From Branchinecta lynchi (lineage: Eukaryota; Arthropoda; Branchiopoda; Anostraca; Branchinectidae), in contig JAKZAP010000007.1 in NCBI GenBank assembly GCA_023053575.1, forward strand, positions 16,211,508-16,275,507: a stretch of DNA of 64,000 nucleotides, in the 5' to 3' direction. Below are positions 23,641 to 37,100 of this stretch, in pieces. The notes below the pieces were generated by a model. That model saw only the letters and a program-made list of their open reading frames with translations, had not been told where the DNA came from and did not search any database. The first letter of the stretch is position 1. The number at the start of each line of letters is the position of its first letter. The position numbers were made by a program, and so were the translations under genes.

Positions 23641-24380
23641 CTCATTTCCCGCTAGTCAGCTCTACCAAAAAACAGATGGTGTACCCTCTCCCCGAAGAAC
23701 AAGCAAAGAAAATCGAAAGAACGATCTGGAGATTTGTGTGGGTGGGGAAACTGGAGAAACTAAGCATGAAAATGCTATATGTTCCGTAAACTGGGTGGGC
23801 TTGACGTCTTGGATTTCAGAGTCGGTAAATCTCTTTTCTTGAGGAATATTTGTGAGTTGATGGTAAAAGATGAAGTCCCGTCTACATTAGTGCGACAGTG
23901 GTTGCTCCGGTTATTAACCAAACAGAAGATAAAACCGCTGATGAAATGTCAAAAAAATTACCTGTCCCCTACAGTGTTCCGTGAGTGATCTGCGGAAAAT
24001 AAAGCAAGCCGGCGCATTTTCAGCCAGCGGCAAAGATGATTTTAAACAAATTCTAGCTTCAGCACTGGCCAATACTCATCCCGTCAGCTTTAACGCTAAA
24101 CTGAAAGAACGTTCTGTCGATTGTGAGCTTTCGTTTTCGAACCTGCACGACCTACCATGTGAGCAACTGCATAAAGAATTGGCTTTTAGCATAATACACG
24201 GGATTTTGCCATATAGAAACAGACTTAGCCGGATGCTACGCTCCGAACCTCCGGAGTGCACGTTCTGCCATGAAGTAGTAACCGACGGCTTATTACACGA
24301 GCTCGTTGAATGCCCGGCAAGTGGAAACGTGTGCTCAGACCTCTATGCAGTTTTCCGGCAAGAAGGTGTTAACTGTTAAT
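23640..24380 (+). pseudogene. LINE RT C-terminal fragment with frameshifts
   Basis: Reading across at least two frames gives YPLPEEQAKKIERTIWRFVW, KLGGLDVLDFRVGKSLFLRN (the GGLxxxDF block), then ECTFCHEVVTDGLLHELVEC, a CxxC..H..C finger seen downstream of RT in L1-like and related LINEs. Confidence 0.72.
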
Positions 24381-24520
24381 GCTGATACGACAGAACAAAG
24401 GCACAAGGAGGAGAAAAGGAAAAAGGCACTATGTGTCCTTGCCGTATGTGTGTGCGTGAACATATGGAAAACAAGGAAACGGAAAAGGTGGGTCGACAAA
24501 ACAAAGCTAAACTAGACCTA

Positions 24521-24612
24521 CGTTGCCCGGGCAACGTGAAGTGTTGCGGCAACCTTTGTCCGGCTTCGCCGGCTAAAGTGTTGCGAGAGCAACACTTTGG
24601 TTTTGTTTCTTC
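24521..24612. repeat. Cluster of four hairpins
   Basis: Four inverted repeats in under 80 bp: CGTTGCCCGGGCAACG (24521), GTTGCGGCAAC (24543), CCGGCTTCGCCGG (24560) and AAAGTGTTGC-GAGA-GCAACACTTT (24575). The last recurs inverted, with its flank GGTTTTG, at 28532-28561. Confidence 0.8.
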
Positions 24613-24654
24613 GCTGTCGGTTAAATGCTGAAATTGTCAACTTATCGAAGCTTT

Positions 24655-27600
24655 TAAAACGGTATGTTCTAAAAAGAATAATCACATAATCAAAAGCTGT
24701 TCTTTAGCGTTGTAAAACCAACAACAAAACAATATCGGAAGAAGGCTATCCGTAACGTTTCAGGATTAAAATACCATAGATGACACTATTAATTATTACA
24801 AAACTACCTTATTGTTTTACATTACCGTATCGTTTGTACCCGTTGCGTAAACAGTTAATCCTAGGTTATAGCGATAGACCATCGATACAAACTTTCTTAC
24901 CGTCATATTTACAGAAATCGAATACAATGTGCACCAATTTTCAAAAATTTCTAGCCCCTCGTGAACCGATTCTTACTTACAAGTCCGTCTCCCGTGATTG
25001 ACATCAAATTCACCGGAAACAAATAATGGATACACCAGCTATCAAAAGTTGCAAACCCCTCATCGCTGAAGATGATTATAGCATAAAAGCCGATTATTAC
25101 TTACAAGTCCCATGCATGTCTTACAATTGGGAACAAAATTGTTCTTACCATCGAATACACCTGAGACAAATAACAGGTATACCAACTAGCAAAAGCTGCA
25201 AACTCCTCGTTGCCGAATATGATTATGAGCTAACAGTCGACTGTTGCTTACAAGTCCCTTGCATGTCTCACAACTGGTATCGCCGATTTTTGGTTTCAGT
25301 GTGTACCTTACTCCTGAAGTTGTCAACCCCTTGAAACTTTCAAACTGGTTTATCTCATGAAGGATTTTTGTTCAAAAAAAATGGATGGCATATATTTTGA
25401 TCAGCTCTTCAAGGGCTATCGATTGCCCTAACCACAACAAAAGCATGAAAGGGACTAAATTGACTTTGCAGTCAGATGAACTTTATCCTTTCCAATCGTA
25501 GACATCGTGACGGATGAAAACTTGGAATAATATCCTATATAATCTAGTTGGTATTATAAAGCTATCCGTAACTTTTTAGGATTAAAATACCATAGATGAC
25601 ACTATTAATTATTACGAAACTACCTTGTTTTACATTACAGTATCGTTTGTACCCGTTGCGTTAACAGTAAATCCTAGGTTACAGCGATAGACCAACGATA
25701 CAAACTTTCTTACCGTCATATTTATATAAATCGAATACAATGTGCAACAATTTGCACAAATTTCTAGCCCCTCGTGCACCGATTCTACTGACAAGTCCCT
25801 TTCCTGTGATAGACATCAAGTTCACCGGATAAAAATAATGGGTACACCGACTAGCAAAAGTTGAAAACCCCTCATCGCTGAAGATTTGTGTAGCATAACA
25901 GCCGATTATTACTTACAAGTCCCTGGCATGTTTTACATTTGGGAACCAAATTGTTCACCAAATGACAGGTACGCCAACTAGCGGGAGCTGCAAACCCCTC
26001 ATTGCCGAAGATGATTATGAGCTAACAGTCGCCTGTCGCGTAGAAGTCCCCTAAATGTCTCACAACTGGTATCGCCTATTTTTGGTTTCAGTGTGTACCT
26101 TACTACTGAAGTTGTCAACCCCTTGAAACTTTCAAACTGGTGTATCTCATAAAGGATTTTTTTTACCAAAAAATGGATGTCATATACTTTGATCAGCTCA
26201 TCAGCGGCTATCGATTGCCGTCGAAGCTGAACTTTATCCTTTTCAATCGTAGATATCGTGACGGATGAAAACTTGGAACAATATCTTATATAATCTAGTT
26301 GATATTATAAAGCTATCCGTAACTTTTCAGGATTAAAAAACCATAGATGAAACTATTAATTATTACAAAACTACCTTATTGTTTTACATTACCGTATCGT
26401 TTGTACCCGTTGCGTAAGCAGTTAATCCTAGGTTATAGCGATAGACCATCGATACAAACTTTCTTACTGTCATATTTACAGAAATCGAATACAATGTGCA
26501 CCAATTTTCAAAAATTTATAGCCCCTCGTGAACCGATTCTTATTTACAAGTCCGTCTCCCGTGATTGACATCAAATTCACCGGAAACAAATACTGGATAT
26601 ACCAGCTATCAAAAGTTGCTGAAGATGATTATAGCATAAGCTTTTTAAACGGGATGTTCTAAAAAAATTAATCATATGATCAAAAGGTATTCTTCAGCGT
26701 TGTAAAAACAACAACAAAATAATATAGGAAGAAGGGACTAAATTAACTTTGCAGTCAGTTGTACTTTATCCTTTTCAATCGTAGACATCGTGACGGATGA
26801 AAACTTGGAACAATATCTTATATAATCTAGCTGGTAATAGAAAGCTATCCGTAACTTTTCAGGATTAAAATACCATAGATGACACTATTAATTATTATGA
26901 AACTACCTCATTGCTTTACATTTTCGTTTGTATCCGTTGTGTAAACAGTTAATCCTCGGTTACATTGACAGACCATCGACACAAACTTTCTTACCGTCAG
27001 ATTTATAGAAATCGAATACAATGTGCACCCATTTGCAAAAATTCCTAGCCCCTCGTGAACCGATTCTTACTTACAAGTCCGTCTCCCGTGATTGACATCA
27101 AATTCACCGGAAACAAATAATGGATATACCAGCTATCAAAAGTTGGAAGCCCCTAATCGCTGAAGATGATTATAGCATAAGCTTTTTAAACGGGATGTTC
27201 TAAAAAAATTAGAACATCTCGGTTACATTGATAGACCATCGACACAAACTTTCTTACCGTCAGATTTATAGAAATCGAATACAATGTGCACCCATTTGCA
27301 AAAATTCCTAGCCCCTCGTGAACCGATTCCTACTTACAAGTCCCTCTCCCGTGATATACATTAAGTTAACCGGAAACAAATAATGGGTACACCAGCTAGC
27401 AAAAGCTGCAAACCCATCATCGCAGAAGATGATTGTAGCATAACAGCCGATTATTACTTACAAGTCCCTTGCATATCTTATCATTGGGAACCAAATTGTT
27501 CTTACCATCGAATACACCGGAAAGAAATAACAGGTATACCAACTAGCAAAAGCTGCAAACCCCTCATTACCGAAGATGATTATGGGCTAACAGTCGACTG

Positions 27601-27790
27601 TTGCTTAAAAGTCCCCTATATGTATCATAACTGGTATCGCCTATTTTTGGTTTCAATGTACCTTACTATGAAGTTGTCAACCCCTTTGAAATTTTCAAAA
27701 TGGTGTATCTCATGAAGGAATTTTTGTACCAAAAAATGGATGACATATACTTTGATCAGCTCATCAATGGCTATCGATTGCCGTCGAAAA
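24655..27790 (+). repeat. Array of long degenerate repeats (units about 0.5-0.8 kb)
   Basis: The block GCTATCCGTAAC..AGGATTAAAA starts units near 24743, 25560, 26308 and 26842, with a partial unit at 27210. Each continues with ACAAACTTTCTTACCGTCA and CAGCCCCTCGTGAACCGATT-type sequence. Inside some units a block of about 150 bp (ACCAGCTATCAAAAGTTGC, then CCGAAGATGATTAT) is itself duplicated. Two units keep 100-110-codon frames (25026-25334, 27383-27715); the 25820 unit has an in-frame stop, so I treat them as non-coding. Confidence 0.78.
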
Positions 27791-29227
27791 AAAAATTCTA
27801 CCTGTCTTAGTTCAAAAGTTGACTATTTTGCCGTAGGCCAACTTTCTAACGTCACGACTTAGAAAGGAGCAAAGGATAAGCTCTAGTTTCTTTAGCAATG
27901 AGAGAACTTTTAAAGTTTAAGAGGCACATCTGATACCGTTACTCTACCACAAACCAAAGTGCAAAAAAAAAAAATTATAAACTCAGCTGAAATCGTCGCA
28001 GACATGGACAGAAACAATAGATGGCAGCACTTTCGGACCCGTGGGAAAAAGCCACTTTTTTGTCTCTGTAGATTTTTCTATTTATCACTCAAAGAAGATA
28101 TGTTGGCTGTGGGGCCGGGTAACTGCCGCATATATTTAACACTTATAGATTTTAGTCCATCTTCAATTTGAAACTGGTGCCTGCCTGCTTGCGTGCTAGA
28201 ACGGAGCTTTCCACTCGAAAGCAGAAACATCTTTTGATGAAACGAAAGGTTCGCTACACAACTTCAGATAGTTCTCTCTGACATAGGCTATACAACTCCA
28301 CTTCACTTCGCAAACCGTAGGCTCTGGCTCGAGGACAAGCAAAAACCATCCTTATTGGCCCCAGGCAAGAGTTCTACGGAGCTTTCCAAAATGTAATGTC
28401 ATATTCATCAATCCGGCCTAAGGTCCACACTTTCCGTAAAAACCGCACAGGTTAGACCCTTCCCAGTTACGAGGAATAAAATGAAATCGGAGTCATAGGA
28501 AAAAAAAAAAAAAAAAAAAAAAAAACGAGGACAAAACCAAAGTGTTGCTCTCGCAACACAATTATTGGCTGGTGAATTACCTGAAGGTGATGTGTGAAGG
28601 TCTAAAATGGAAATCCGATTTAGATGTTGAAGGACACCCTGTGATAGCGGTTCAGCCATTATTTTAATGTGAATGTTGTAGATTGATTGTACGATACGGC
28701 TCTTTTTTAGTTTAATAGTTTTAACTGCTCAAATAAAATTAAAAGAATGATAATTATTTAAAGTAGGAAATAAGTAATAATTTGAATTTAGTGTAAGAGT
28801 AAAGTGTAGGTGACGTATAAAGATAAGAAATTTGAGTTGTAATAATAAAGAAAGTTGCGTCACTGAGAGAAGTGGAGGTGGGATTAAATAAAAAAAAAAA
28901 AACAAAAAAAAACAGATGGTGCCCAGTCAGGACATACAGACAGAAAATTGTCTTTGGTCTCCTAGAAACAACGCAAGTGGACTTCCGTAAAGTGCTTAAA
29001 TAAGGTCTTTGACGAAATAAGTGCTTAATCCTATCCGATAAAAAAAAGGCGCCTTTACTATCTGAGCCTGAAGAAAGGAGAAGACCAATCTCTATAAGAA
29101 GACCGCAACGGATGGCTAGTGAAAAACTAAGTTACTTACAGCTATTCTGGAATCAAGTAAGAAATATCTATGCGTTTCTATAAGAAAGCGTGTGAAAATC
29201 AAATATCACCAAGAAAGCAAGTCCAAT
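27791..29227. other. Intergenic between gene A and gene B 3' ends
   Basis: AT-rich, with A-runs at 28500-28525 and 28891-28913. TGGTGCCCAGTCAGGAC at 28919 recalls a primer-binding site, but no LTR was found. Holds the 3' flanks of the convergent genes A and B. Confidence 0.4.
28528..28561. repeat. Inverted copy of the 24575 hairpin
   Basis: Contains CCAAAGTGTTGC-TCTC-GCAACAC, the reverse complement of 24575-24606, preceded by a 27-base A-run. It brackets the repeat array on the right. Confidence 0.75.
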
Positions 29228-31148
29228 TCAGAAGTACAGCCCATCATCGTCTTTCAAACCTCCCTCTGCCCCTGGCATGAAAGGTTGAGTCGCGTCCAGG
29301 TCATCCCCTCTTCGCTCACTACTTTCTGCGTGACACGGCGGTATGACAGGTTTGCTTTCTGGATTTCCAGGGTCAGTCATATCAGCAAATGATACAGCAG
29401 GGGGAGCCTGTTCTGGGATCATCGACTTTTTTGCTAGCAGTCTCTTCTGCGTGTCGGCGGGTAGTTTAGAGAAAATTCGTCGAAAGAAATCGCTTATCAT
29501 AAACGTAGGAGGGGACTTCAGTTCAGTGGCTATCTCCTGCTTTGAAGCAAGCGAATCCGTAGTCTTAGGTCCGGTTACGCCGTGGGTAACAACTGGTAAG
29601 GCATGGGCTTTCTCCGCAGACTGCCCATTGTCACTAGTACCAGCCGGTCCTGTGCCCAAGACGGTGCCTCCTGCTGCTATTGCTGCGGTTGTTTCGAGTT
29701 CGAATACAGGCTGGTGAGTAGTGACGACGCTCCCACACGAATTGATCTGTGCGGCGAACTCGTCGCTAATTGGGAGACGTCCTTCAGTACGGTCTTTCCC
29801 GTGGCTAATGACTTTCTTAATCGGAGGACTGAATTTCATTGGCATGCAGATAGGTTTGGTAAGAAGATCTTGCAGACCTGCAATTTTTTCATCGTCCTCA
29901 GTTTCTTCTGTCATGTCAACCAAGTCATTCATCACGTTTACGATGTCAGCTTTGGTATCCACGATGGTCCCTTCCGGCGCAAGGATGTCGTCCAGGTAAC
30001 CATCTGTGATTTCAGCCCCGTCTGAGCGATCAGGGATATAACTAAGGACATAATCTTCAAGGACTGTTTTACCTGCGTCGTGGCCGTGAATCTGGTCGGC
30101 CGTCACCGGGTCGTTGACTTTCTCTTCGTTGATTCCAAGTCCATTTTTCTCTACTCTCTGGTTCATGCTTTCTTGGTTGTCACAGATACGAACAAGAACT
30201 TCTAGGTCGGTACTAACATGCTCGCTGCTCTGAGAACCGCCGGCGCGTATGCCGCTGAGAGGCATCTGCCTCTGTTCTTGAGCTCCTGCTATTCCAGTCA
30301 AGTCCTCATAACCGCCATTCTCTTCAAAGTTGTCATTTATACATCTTCGTTGCAATTCAGCATGTTGTTCTTCATTCGGCTGCATGTTTCCATTTTTTGT
30401 TAATTCCGGCGTAATTGCTCTTCCGTATGGACCATCGTTCTGTATATGAAGGACTGCAAGATCGTCTGCACTTTCGTTCTGCATATCTTCTTGCTTATCC
30501 TTGTTTTCTGTTAGGTTCGCTATCATCTCTTGTGTCGACGGAAGGACCAGTTGATCACTGCTATATCGTTCGAGACTATATCCCATTTTCTGCCGTTTGG
30601 GTTTCCGGGTCAATGACTCAGGCACATCTTCATTACCATTCTCCGCGTAGTCAACTACTGGACTATTCACTTCTTTCTTCACGTCAGCGTCCTTTTCACT
30701 CTCTTTCTGCTTGCTGAATTCGTCAATCTCAGGAACTTCACTTATGATGGGACTCAGTTTGGGACTGAAGACGCTTTCAGTGTCGACGAAAATATCTTGA
30801 TCCTCTGCCAGGCCACGGTCCGGTACTTCTCTAGCTCTCTTTCGCGTAGCTGGCACGACGGCATCCCCGTACCCTGCGCCGACGGCGAGGACATCTTGCG
30901 AGTCTGGCACGAAGTTCTCTTCGGGTTCAGAAGAGATTTCGATAGGAGACGAAGAACAGAGAACCAACAGATCCTGGTGCGTGGAAGATATCAAAAGCTG
31001 TTTCTTAGATGAAAGTCGGGGTATCCGTGTATGATTGTCGTCGTGATGAAATCTAGTTGTCATGCCTTCGAGTGTGATGGTCTGCGCTGCGACGGTGCGG
31101 CAGTTGAGCTTCGCACGAGCCAAGCTGGTTATCTGGTCTTCAAAAGAC
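29228..31148 (-). CDS. Gene B large terminal exon
   Basis: The longest open frame in the window: 639 codons plus TGA after the acceptor ATCTTTTAG. It opens SFEDQITSLARAKLNC, closing the coiled coil, then becomes a Ser/Glu/Asp/Pro-rich tail with basic patches (TRKRAREVP, TRKPKRQKMG) that could be nuclear localisation signals. Near the end are FFRRIFSKLPADTQKRLL and the acidic terminus KDDDGLYF. The frame continues upstream of its first Met-like position, so it is an internal-to-terminal exon, not a single-exon gene. Confidence 0.85.
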
Positions 31149-34100
31149 CTAAAAGATACAACGTGTTAAGCATTCCTTTTGGAGGGGGTCCTCCTAAATA
31201 ATTCAATCAATTCAGTTTATTCTCAAATTCCATACAACGGTCAAGCCGATTTTGTGGTAAGAGGTTGATAAAAGCACGGACAATCTTCTCAGGTAACGAG
31301 TTGTTACGTGTTTGATTGGCTGCAATCTGGGTATTGGCTGGGCTACCACTCTCTCAGGCCTAATCCTCGCCGCCGAAAAACCTGGGGGGAGGATATCACG
31401 TAGTGCTGGTTTTAGTTCCAGACACTAATGCGAGTTTTTCACGCACTTCAACAGGGTTTCCAAATTAAAGGTATTAAGGAAGTCTACACATACGGTATGT
31501 TAGGGAACTTCGAAACTACAAGGAAGTCTCTGGACTGTATCCTGTCAAGCGAATCTTTCTGTTCACGAGTAATTATGTACATTCTGCTTCGAAATTCTTC
31601 GAGTTACTTGTAGTACGGTTAAAAAATAGTTTCTAGCGCTATCAACATGGCTTATCACAACCTAGACCCAAAACATTCTCTTCGTCGCTTTTCCTCCTAA
31701 AGAGCATTCGCGTACTAGACTGTCGCGCAGTTGTTCATACAGACGCAGGTATAGACGAACTGCACAGAGCGATTTCCCCTGCCTAATCAACTGATGTTAA
31801 TTGAATGCTGACCTCTGACTGTCATTCATTGCCGAAGCTCTGTGCCTACGCCTCCGAAAAAGGGGAGTCATCTGCCACAGCAACTTCTGAGTGGCACGTA
31901 GATGTAGATTTTGGACATCAATTTTCCAATCTTTCCACTAAGATCAGAACCACCATACTTCCTGCCACGCCGGTGGACAGGGAATAACCGACCAGCAGAG
32001 GCGTTACTAGCAAAAAAAAAAATTTTTTTTGCGGGAGCAAGGTAAACCGACTGATTTTCAGATAAACCAACTGTTTTACAAAAAACCTACTGCTTTGAAG
32101 GGAAACGCAATTGATTTTCAGAAACAAGAGCTGAAAGCTCATATGGCACTTGCGAGAATAGGCAAAATGTTGGTGGGAGTTCTTTGTTTGGGAGTTTTAT
32201 ACAGAGTCGAATATTATTTTATTATACACTAGTAAGTAAAAAGTACTGTAAAAGGCATTTCTAGAACTCCTCTTCTTCGTTGGGCGGTTCAGTGGTCTTC
32301 AGTATGGTTTCGACATTTATATCAAGTACGTTTCTCTTTGAATTGTTGCTGCGTAATTTCCCGTTTCAAGGAGACGGACCTCTGCTTTGTCTAGGGTTTC
32401 GCCTGCTAGTAGCTAGAAGGTATCGTTTGATAAAAAGTACTTTTCGACCTTGCGGTGAAGATGCGCACTTTAAGGGAGCTAGAACCTCATTTGTAAGCAA
32501 AACCCTTGAGGCAAAAATTGGTAATGGGCTCATGGGGATCATGAAAATACATATTTTGCTTAAAAGTATTTTTCTTAATTTGCGGTCATGATTGGTACTT
32601 TAACGAATGGTCGGATTTGGAAGGTCGCGATTTTTAAGCCAATCTTGTCGAATTTTTAAAATTCTTAAACTCCCCCCACAGTCGCCTGAGCCAATCCGGT
32701 TCTGTAAATGATTTATCAGGAGCATCTGTTAGTCATTCCCACAAAGTTCCATCCCGATCTCTCCAGTCTAAGCCGGTCAGGTATCCCCCCCCCCCCCAGT
32801 TGTTGTCGGATCCGGTCCGGACATGAAAAAGATCACCAGAGACATGTCCTCTGTTCAATTACAAAATCTCACTCAAATCCGATCACCCGTTCCAAAGCTA
32901 CGCACGACTAAATATCCCGGATTCCACCTTCCTCTACTCCCCCACGACTGTCGGATCGAGTAAATTTTTATTTACAAGTCAGTTTGATAGGGTCCCTGAT
33001 ACGCCTCCGAAGTTTTGTCGTGAAAATCCCCAGAACCGCCATCACCGGAATTCCGGGAAACACCCCTCCACCCCCCTCCCCCAAAGTGTCCGGATCCAGT
33101 CCAAATGTGAAAACGATTTATCTGGAGCAGATGCTTATTATTGCCAGCAAGTTTCACTCGGATCCCTCAATTCTAACCGTTTCTCGGTATTTCCGCCCCC
33201 CCCCCCCCCAACTCCTCCATTTCTTTCGAGTCCAGTTTGGACTTCAAATGGAACATCACAGATATGTCATTTATTCAGGTATTAAGTTTCATTTCAATCC
33301 AATCGCACGTTCGAAAGTTACAGACCACCCAATTTTCCGGATTGGTCGGATCGGGAAATTGATTATTTCCAGATTGGTTTGGTCGGGTACCTGATACGCC
33401 TGCCAAGTTTCATCATCCTAGCACCCCGTAATCTATATCAACCCCTACTAAGGTTCAACAACATATTATTCCAACCCCTTCGACCTTCGATTGCTCTAGC
33501 TCTCTCCGAACGAATTTAAGCAAAGAATTACTCATCCACGAGTAGAGCTATACTAGTGTGAAGAAAGAATGACTCATCCAGGCGTAGAGCTACACTAGTG
33601 TGAAGAAAAGGGTAGGGGTTTGGCAAAAACTAGAAAAAGTGTTTCAAGAGATTTCGGGTGTCCCCCTCCAGCCCCCTCCCCAGTTATCGGATCCGATCCA
33701 AGTTTGACAATGAACATCGAAGACACTTGTCCTTGATGCTTGTCAAGTTTAATGCACGCCTGACTATCCATTCCAAAGTTATGAATGTTATTAATTTCCG
33801 GATTCCCCATCTTGCCAATCCCCCATTGATGGTCGTGCCAAGTTTTATCGTCCTAGGTCATGTGGAAGTGCCCAAACTAGCCAAATGCGGACAGACCGGC
33901 AGACATTACGATCGCTGTATGGCACTTGAGTAAGCTCAAGTGCCATAAAAACGACTGTTTACATGAAAAAACAAAAAATATTTTGACGAAAAATCGCGGT
34001 GTCGGTTTTTGTCTTAACGACTGGCCGGCAATATTGGGGGGGGGGGGGGGCTCCCCCTCATACGTAACGCCCCTCCTGACCAGGACAACGCATGTGTCAG

Positions 34101-37100
34101 GACAAGGTGGGATTGGTTTACGTAAATGCTTTCAGATTTACCTAATAGCATTTGATTTCTCCTCCAACATTTGCTTTAATGTCTCCATCTCTTCCTCGTT
34201 TGCCGCCAGAGTCATCCGTAAATCTTCCTGCGTCCTTTGTTCTTCTTTGATAATCTCATTCAGTTTCACAAGCTCTGCATCACTGTTCAGGATAATTTTG
34301 GAAGACTCGGCTAAATCTTTCGCCATATTGAGAAGCTCCTGATTTTCGTCAACAAGCTCGGTGCGCAGCGATTCGCATTCTTGCTCCAGCTAGAAATAGT
34401 ACAGCTTTAATCTGTTTTGATTTTTTTTTTTTTTTCCTAACCTTCGTAGCATCTTTACTGATATTTTTCTCATATTTTTACTTTTTGGGCTACGACTCTC
34501 CCTCTCGGTGACGTTGATTTCCTTTAACTGTTTAACGTCACCAACTCCTTCCAAAACAAACTAATCATACAAACTTTTTACAACTCATACAAACAACTTT
34601 TTTAACTACAACTCTTTACTCACAGCCCTGGAAGAAGTGGGATCTTTCTTTGATCCATTGAACCGTCTGGACCGACCCGTCTAATCCGGTTCTCTGACTG
34701 TTCTTTTTATCTGCCGGGTGAAAGATCAGCCGGAATCCGGTCAAAAGCGGAAAATCAAATCAAGTTTATTAATTAGCCATAATTATCCAAAACGAATAGC
34801 ACTGGCACGTCAAAGATAGAAAAACACTTGAGGTCGCAATTTAAGTCAAGTAACTGAACTGTTAAAATTTGTGCAGAAGTACGGTACGAGTGATCGGTCA
34901 TACCGAACACTGCAGGAGGGAGTTTTAACTTTTGCTTCCCGAATTTGATCCTCGAGTGGGGCGTTTATTTTCAGCTATTGGCTGGAAATCTAGCAGAATG
35001 TTGCGAAAGAGCCACGACGACAGACATGACCAACGAAAAGCCATGAGATGCTGATGCCGTCTGTTTGATAAGGTAGCCAGGCCTAGTGGCGCCAGACTCG
35101 CCTCGTATGTTGAACCACGTTTCTAACCAATTGTACGTTTAGCTGCTTACTGTCGACCAAGGGATAACAGAAAACTATCTATTTCCTTCGCTTTCTGACG
35201 AAGTGCTAGTTTGCCCGGATAACGTTCCTGGACTTTTTTCTTCCGGGGGCCCCAGTGTCGGGTTATCCATTATATGTGTAACGGTCATGGTTCGACTGAT
35301 AATACCTTGGAAATCTTCTCCTGCAGTAAGTCGTTAGTCTTGCTGTTTGTAAATGCTGATGTTTCACTAGTGGGCTGTCTTTTACCTGAAAAATCGAATT
35401 GTCAGATTCAGGTCGGGCAGGTCTGGAGCAGACCTCAGTCCGTCTTTTCTCCGCAGGATAAGAACCCAGTTCCGTTGGACTCATCTTAAAAGACCCGTCC
35501 TACCTATGATACTACATATATATTTAATTAATCTAATTGTTTCTTTTTTCGTCTATATAGTGTATGATAATATTATTGTCAGCCTACGCTATCCAGTGCA
35601 CAATTTGGTTTAAATAAGCGATTGAATGATTGATATTTAATTTATAGCCCACCAAATGCCCAAGGCGACAGTGGAGTTAAAGGAAAAAGGAAAAATAACA
35701 AGTGCGCAAGCGCTCAAACGTGGAGTGTGAAAGTAAAATCCTTATCACATTTTACACAAACATCCTGCATTTGTAATTCGTTACCTCCCTTGAGTCATAA
35801 TGCTTATTCTCGCCGTTCCCCGAGGACTCCACTTGAGGAGTCCCAGCGTTTTTGTTTGTCCCGGGGACTCACTCCCCGTATTCTCGCGAGTTCCCACGGA
35901 CGGGGAATGTTCCGATTATCGTCACCATCATCAAAAAGGACTCCCTTTCCGATTCGAAGGGGAATAAATTTTTGCTCGTGTTGGTGCAATGTAAATTAAT
36001 TAAAAAGAACCAGAACAAACAAAACCAAAGCTAAAGTGGATCCAGACTAATTTCGTCAACTGCATATTTTTTTTTTTTTTAACAATATCCATTTTAGAAG
36101 CATTCCCCGTGTTCTCGCTGTTTCTGTACGCGGAGTCCGCGTGGAGTGACTCCCTCTGTTCTCGCTGTTCCCTTCGATACCCCGAGGAGTCCTCGGGGAA
36201 CGGCGAGAATACGCCTATAAGCCCCTTGAGCCTAGTATTACTGATATACCGATCATTTCTCCTGCTATGGTTGAGGAAAAAAAAAAACTACTTACTGGGC
36301 CTAAAATTCATGAAAAACATTCCTGAAAACCAAAAACTATGTCACTGTACTTCTGTAATCTTTCCATCCATGCTTATCACCGAATGTGGCCGTTTCTTAG
36401 GTTGATGCTATCCCCTCCTATTGACATTGACACTCATTTTTACGCTTGCGATGTCTGTCTGTCCTGTTTTTTATCTGAATTCTCAGTTCTCGCTTCTCAA
36501 TTTTCGATTCTCATCCAAATTACCGTTTTTGCTCTTCTCGCGCATTATAAAAGTGCGAACACACCATCAGGATTTCCCGACCGGATTTTCATCACTTTCA
36601 CCATAAAGTTGACAAAATTTCAACTTTTCCATATGGAAGTGGTAATGGTGACGAAAATGTGGGCAGGAGTTCCAGCACGGAAGCGCCCGACCCTGCATGG
36701 TCGTGTGACCAAGGCATAAGTGGCCAATCGGGTGTAACGAATTCAAGGCCGGTTTTCCAGTTTCAATACCGACCGGGTCAAGACTTATATGCCCTTCACA
36801 GAATTCCTTCCAGATTAGTTAGCTGCATATGAAAAATTATAAAAATCTTTAGAAAAGGATTGATTAACATCATTATGACAGGCAGTTGCGTAAAGTGGAT
36901 TTTAATAAGGTCTTTCCCAAACTTTGACCATATCAGAGCGAGCTAATGATCCGGAATTACGCCATTGCCTCCCCTAAGTATTTGCAAAACGACGCCTCTG
37001 GTTTGTTTGGCTATTTTCAATATTCTTCTTCCTAGCCATGTTTGACTCTGAATGCCTCTGCTCTATGTGTTCTTCTTTCAAACTCCATAAAGTTAGTCAA

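Noticed and set aside
28919..28935. Possible retroviral-type primer-binding site
   Set aside because: TGGTGCCCAGTCAGGAC after a poly-A stretch is suggestive, but there is no LTR pair, gag or pol nearby.
29343..30025. Several plus-strand frames of 90-140 codons
   Set aside because: They are shadows of the large gene B exon on the minus strand.
32660..33900. CRISPR-like or protein-coding tandem repeat
   Set aside because: Units are long, degenerate and broken by C-runs and stops; they fit the core of a mobile element in an animal genome.
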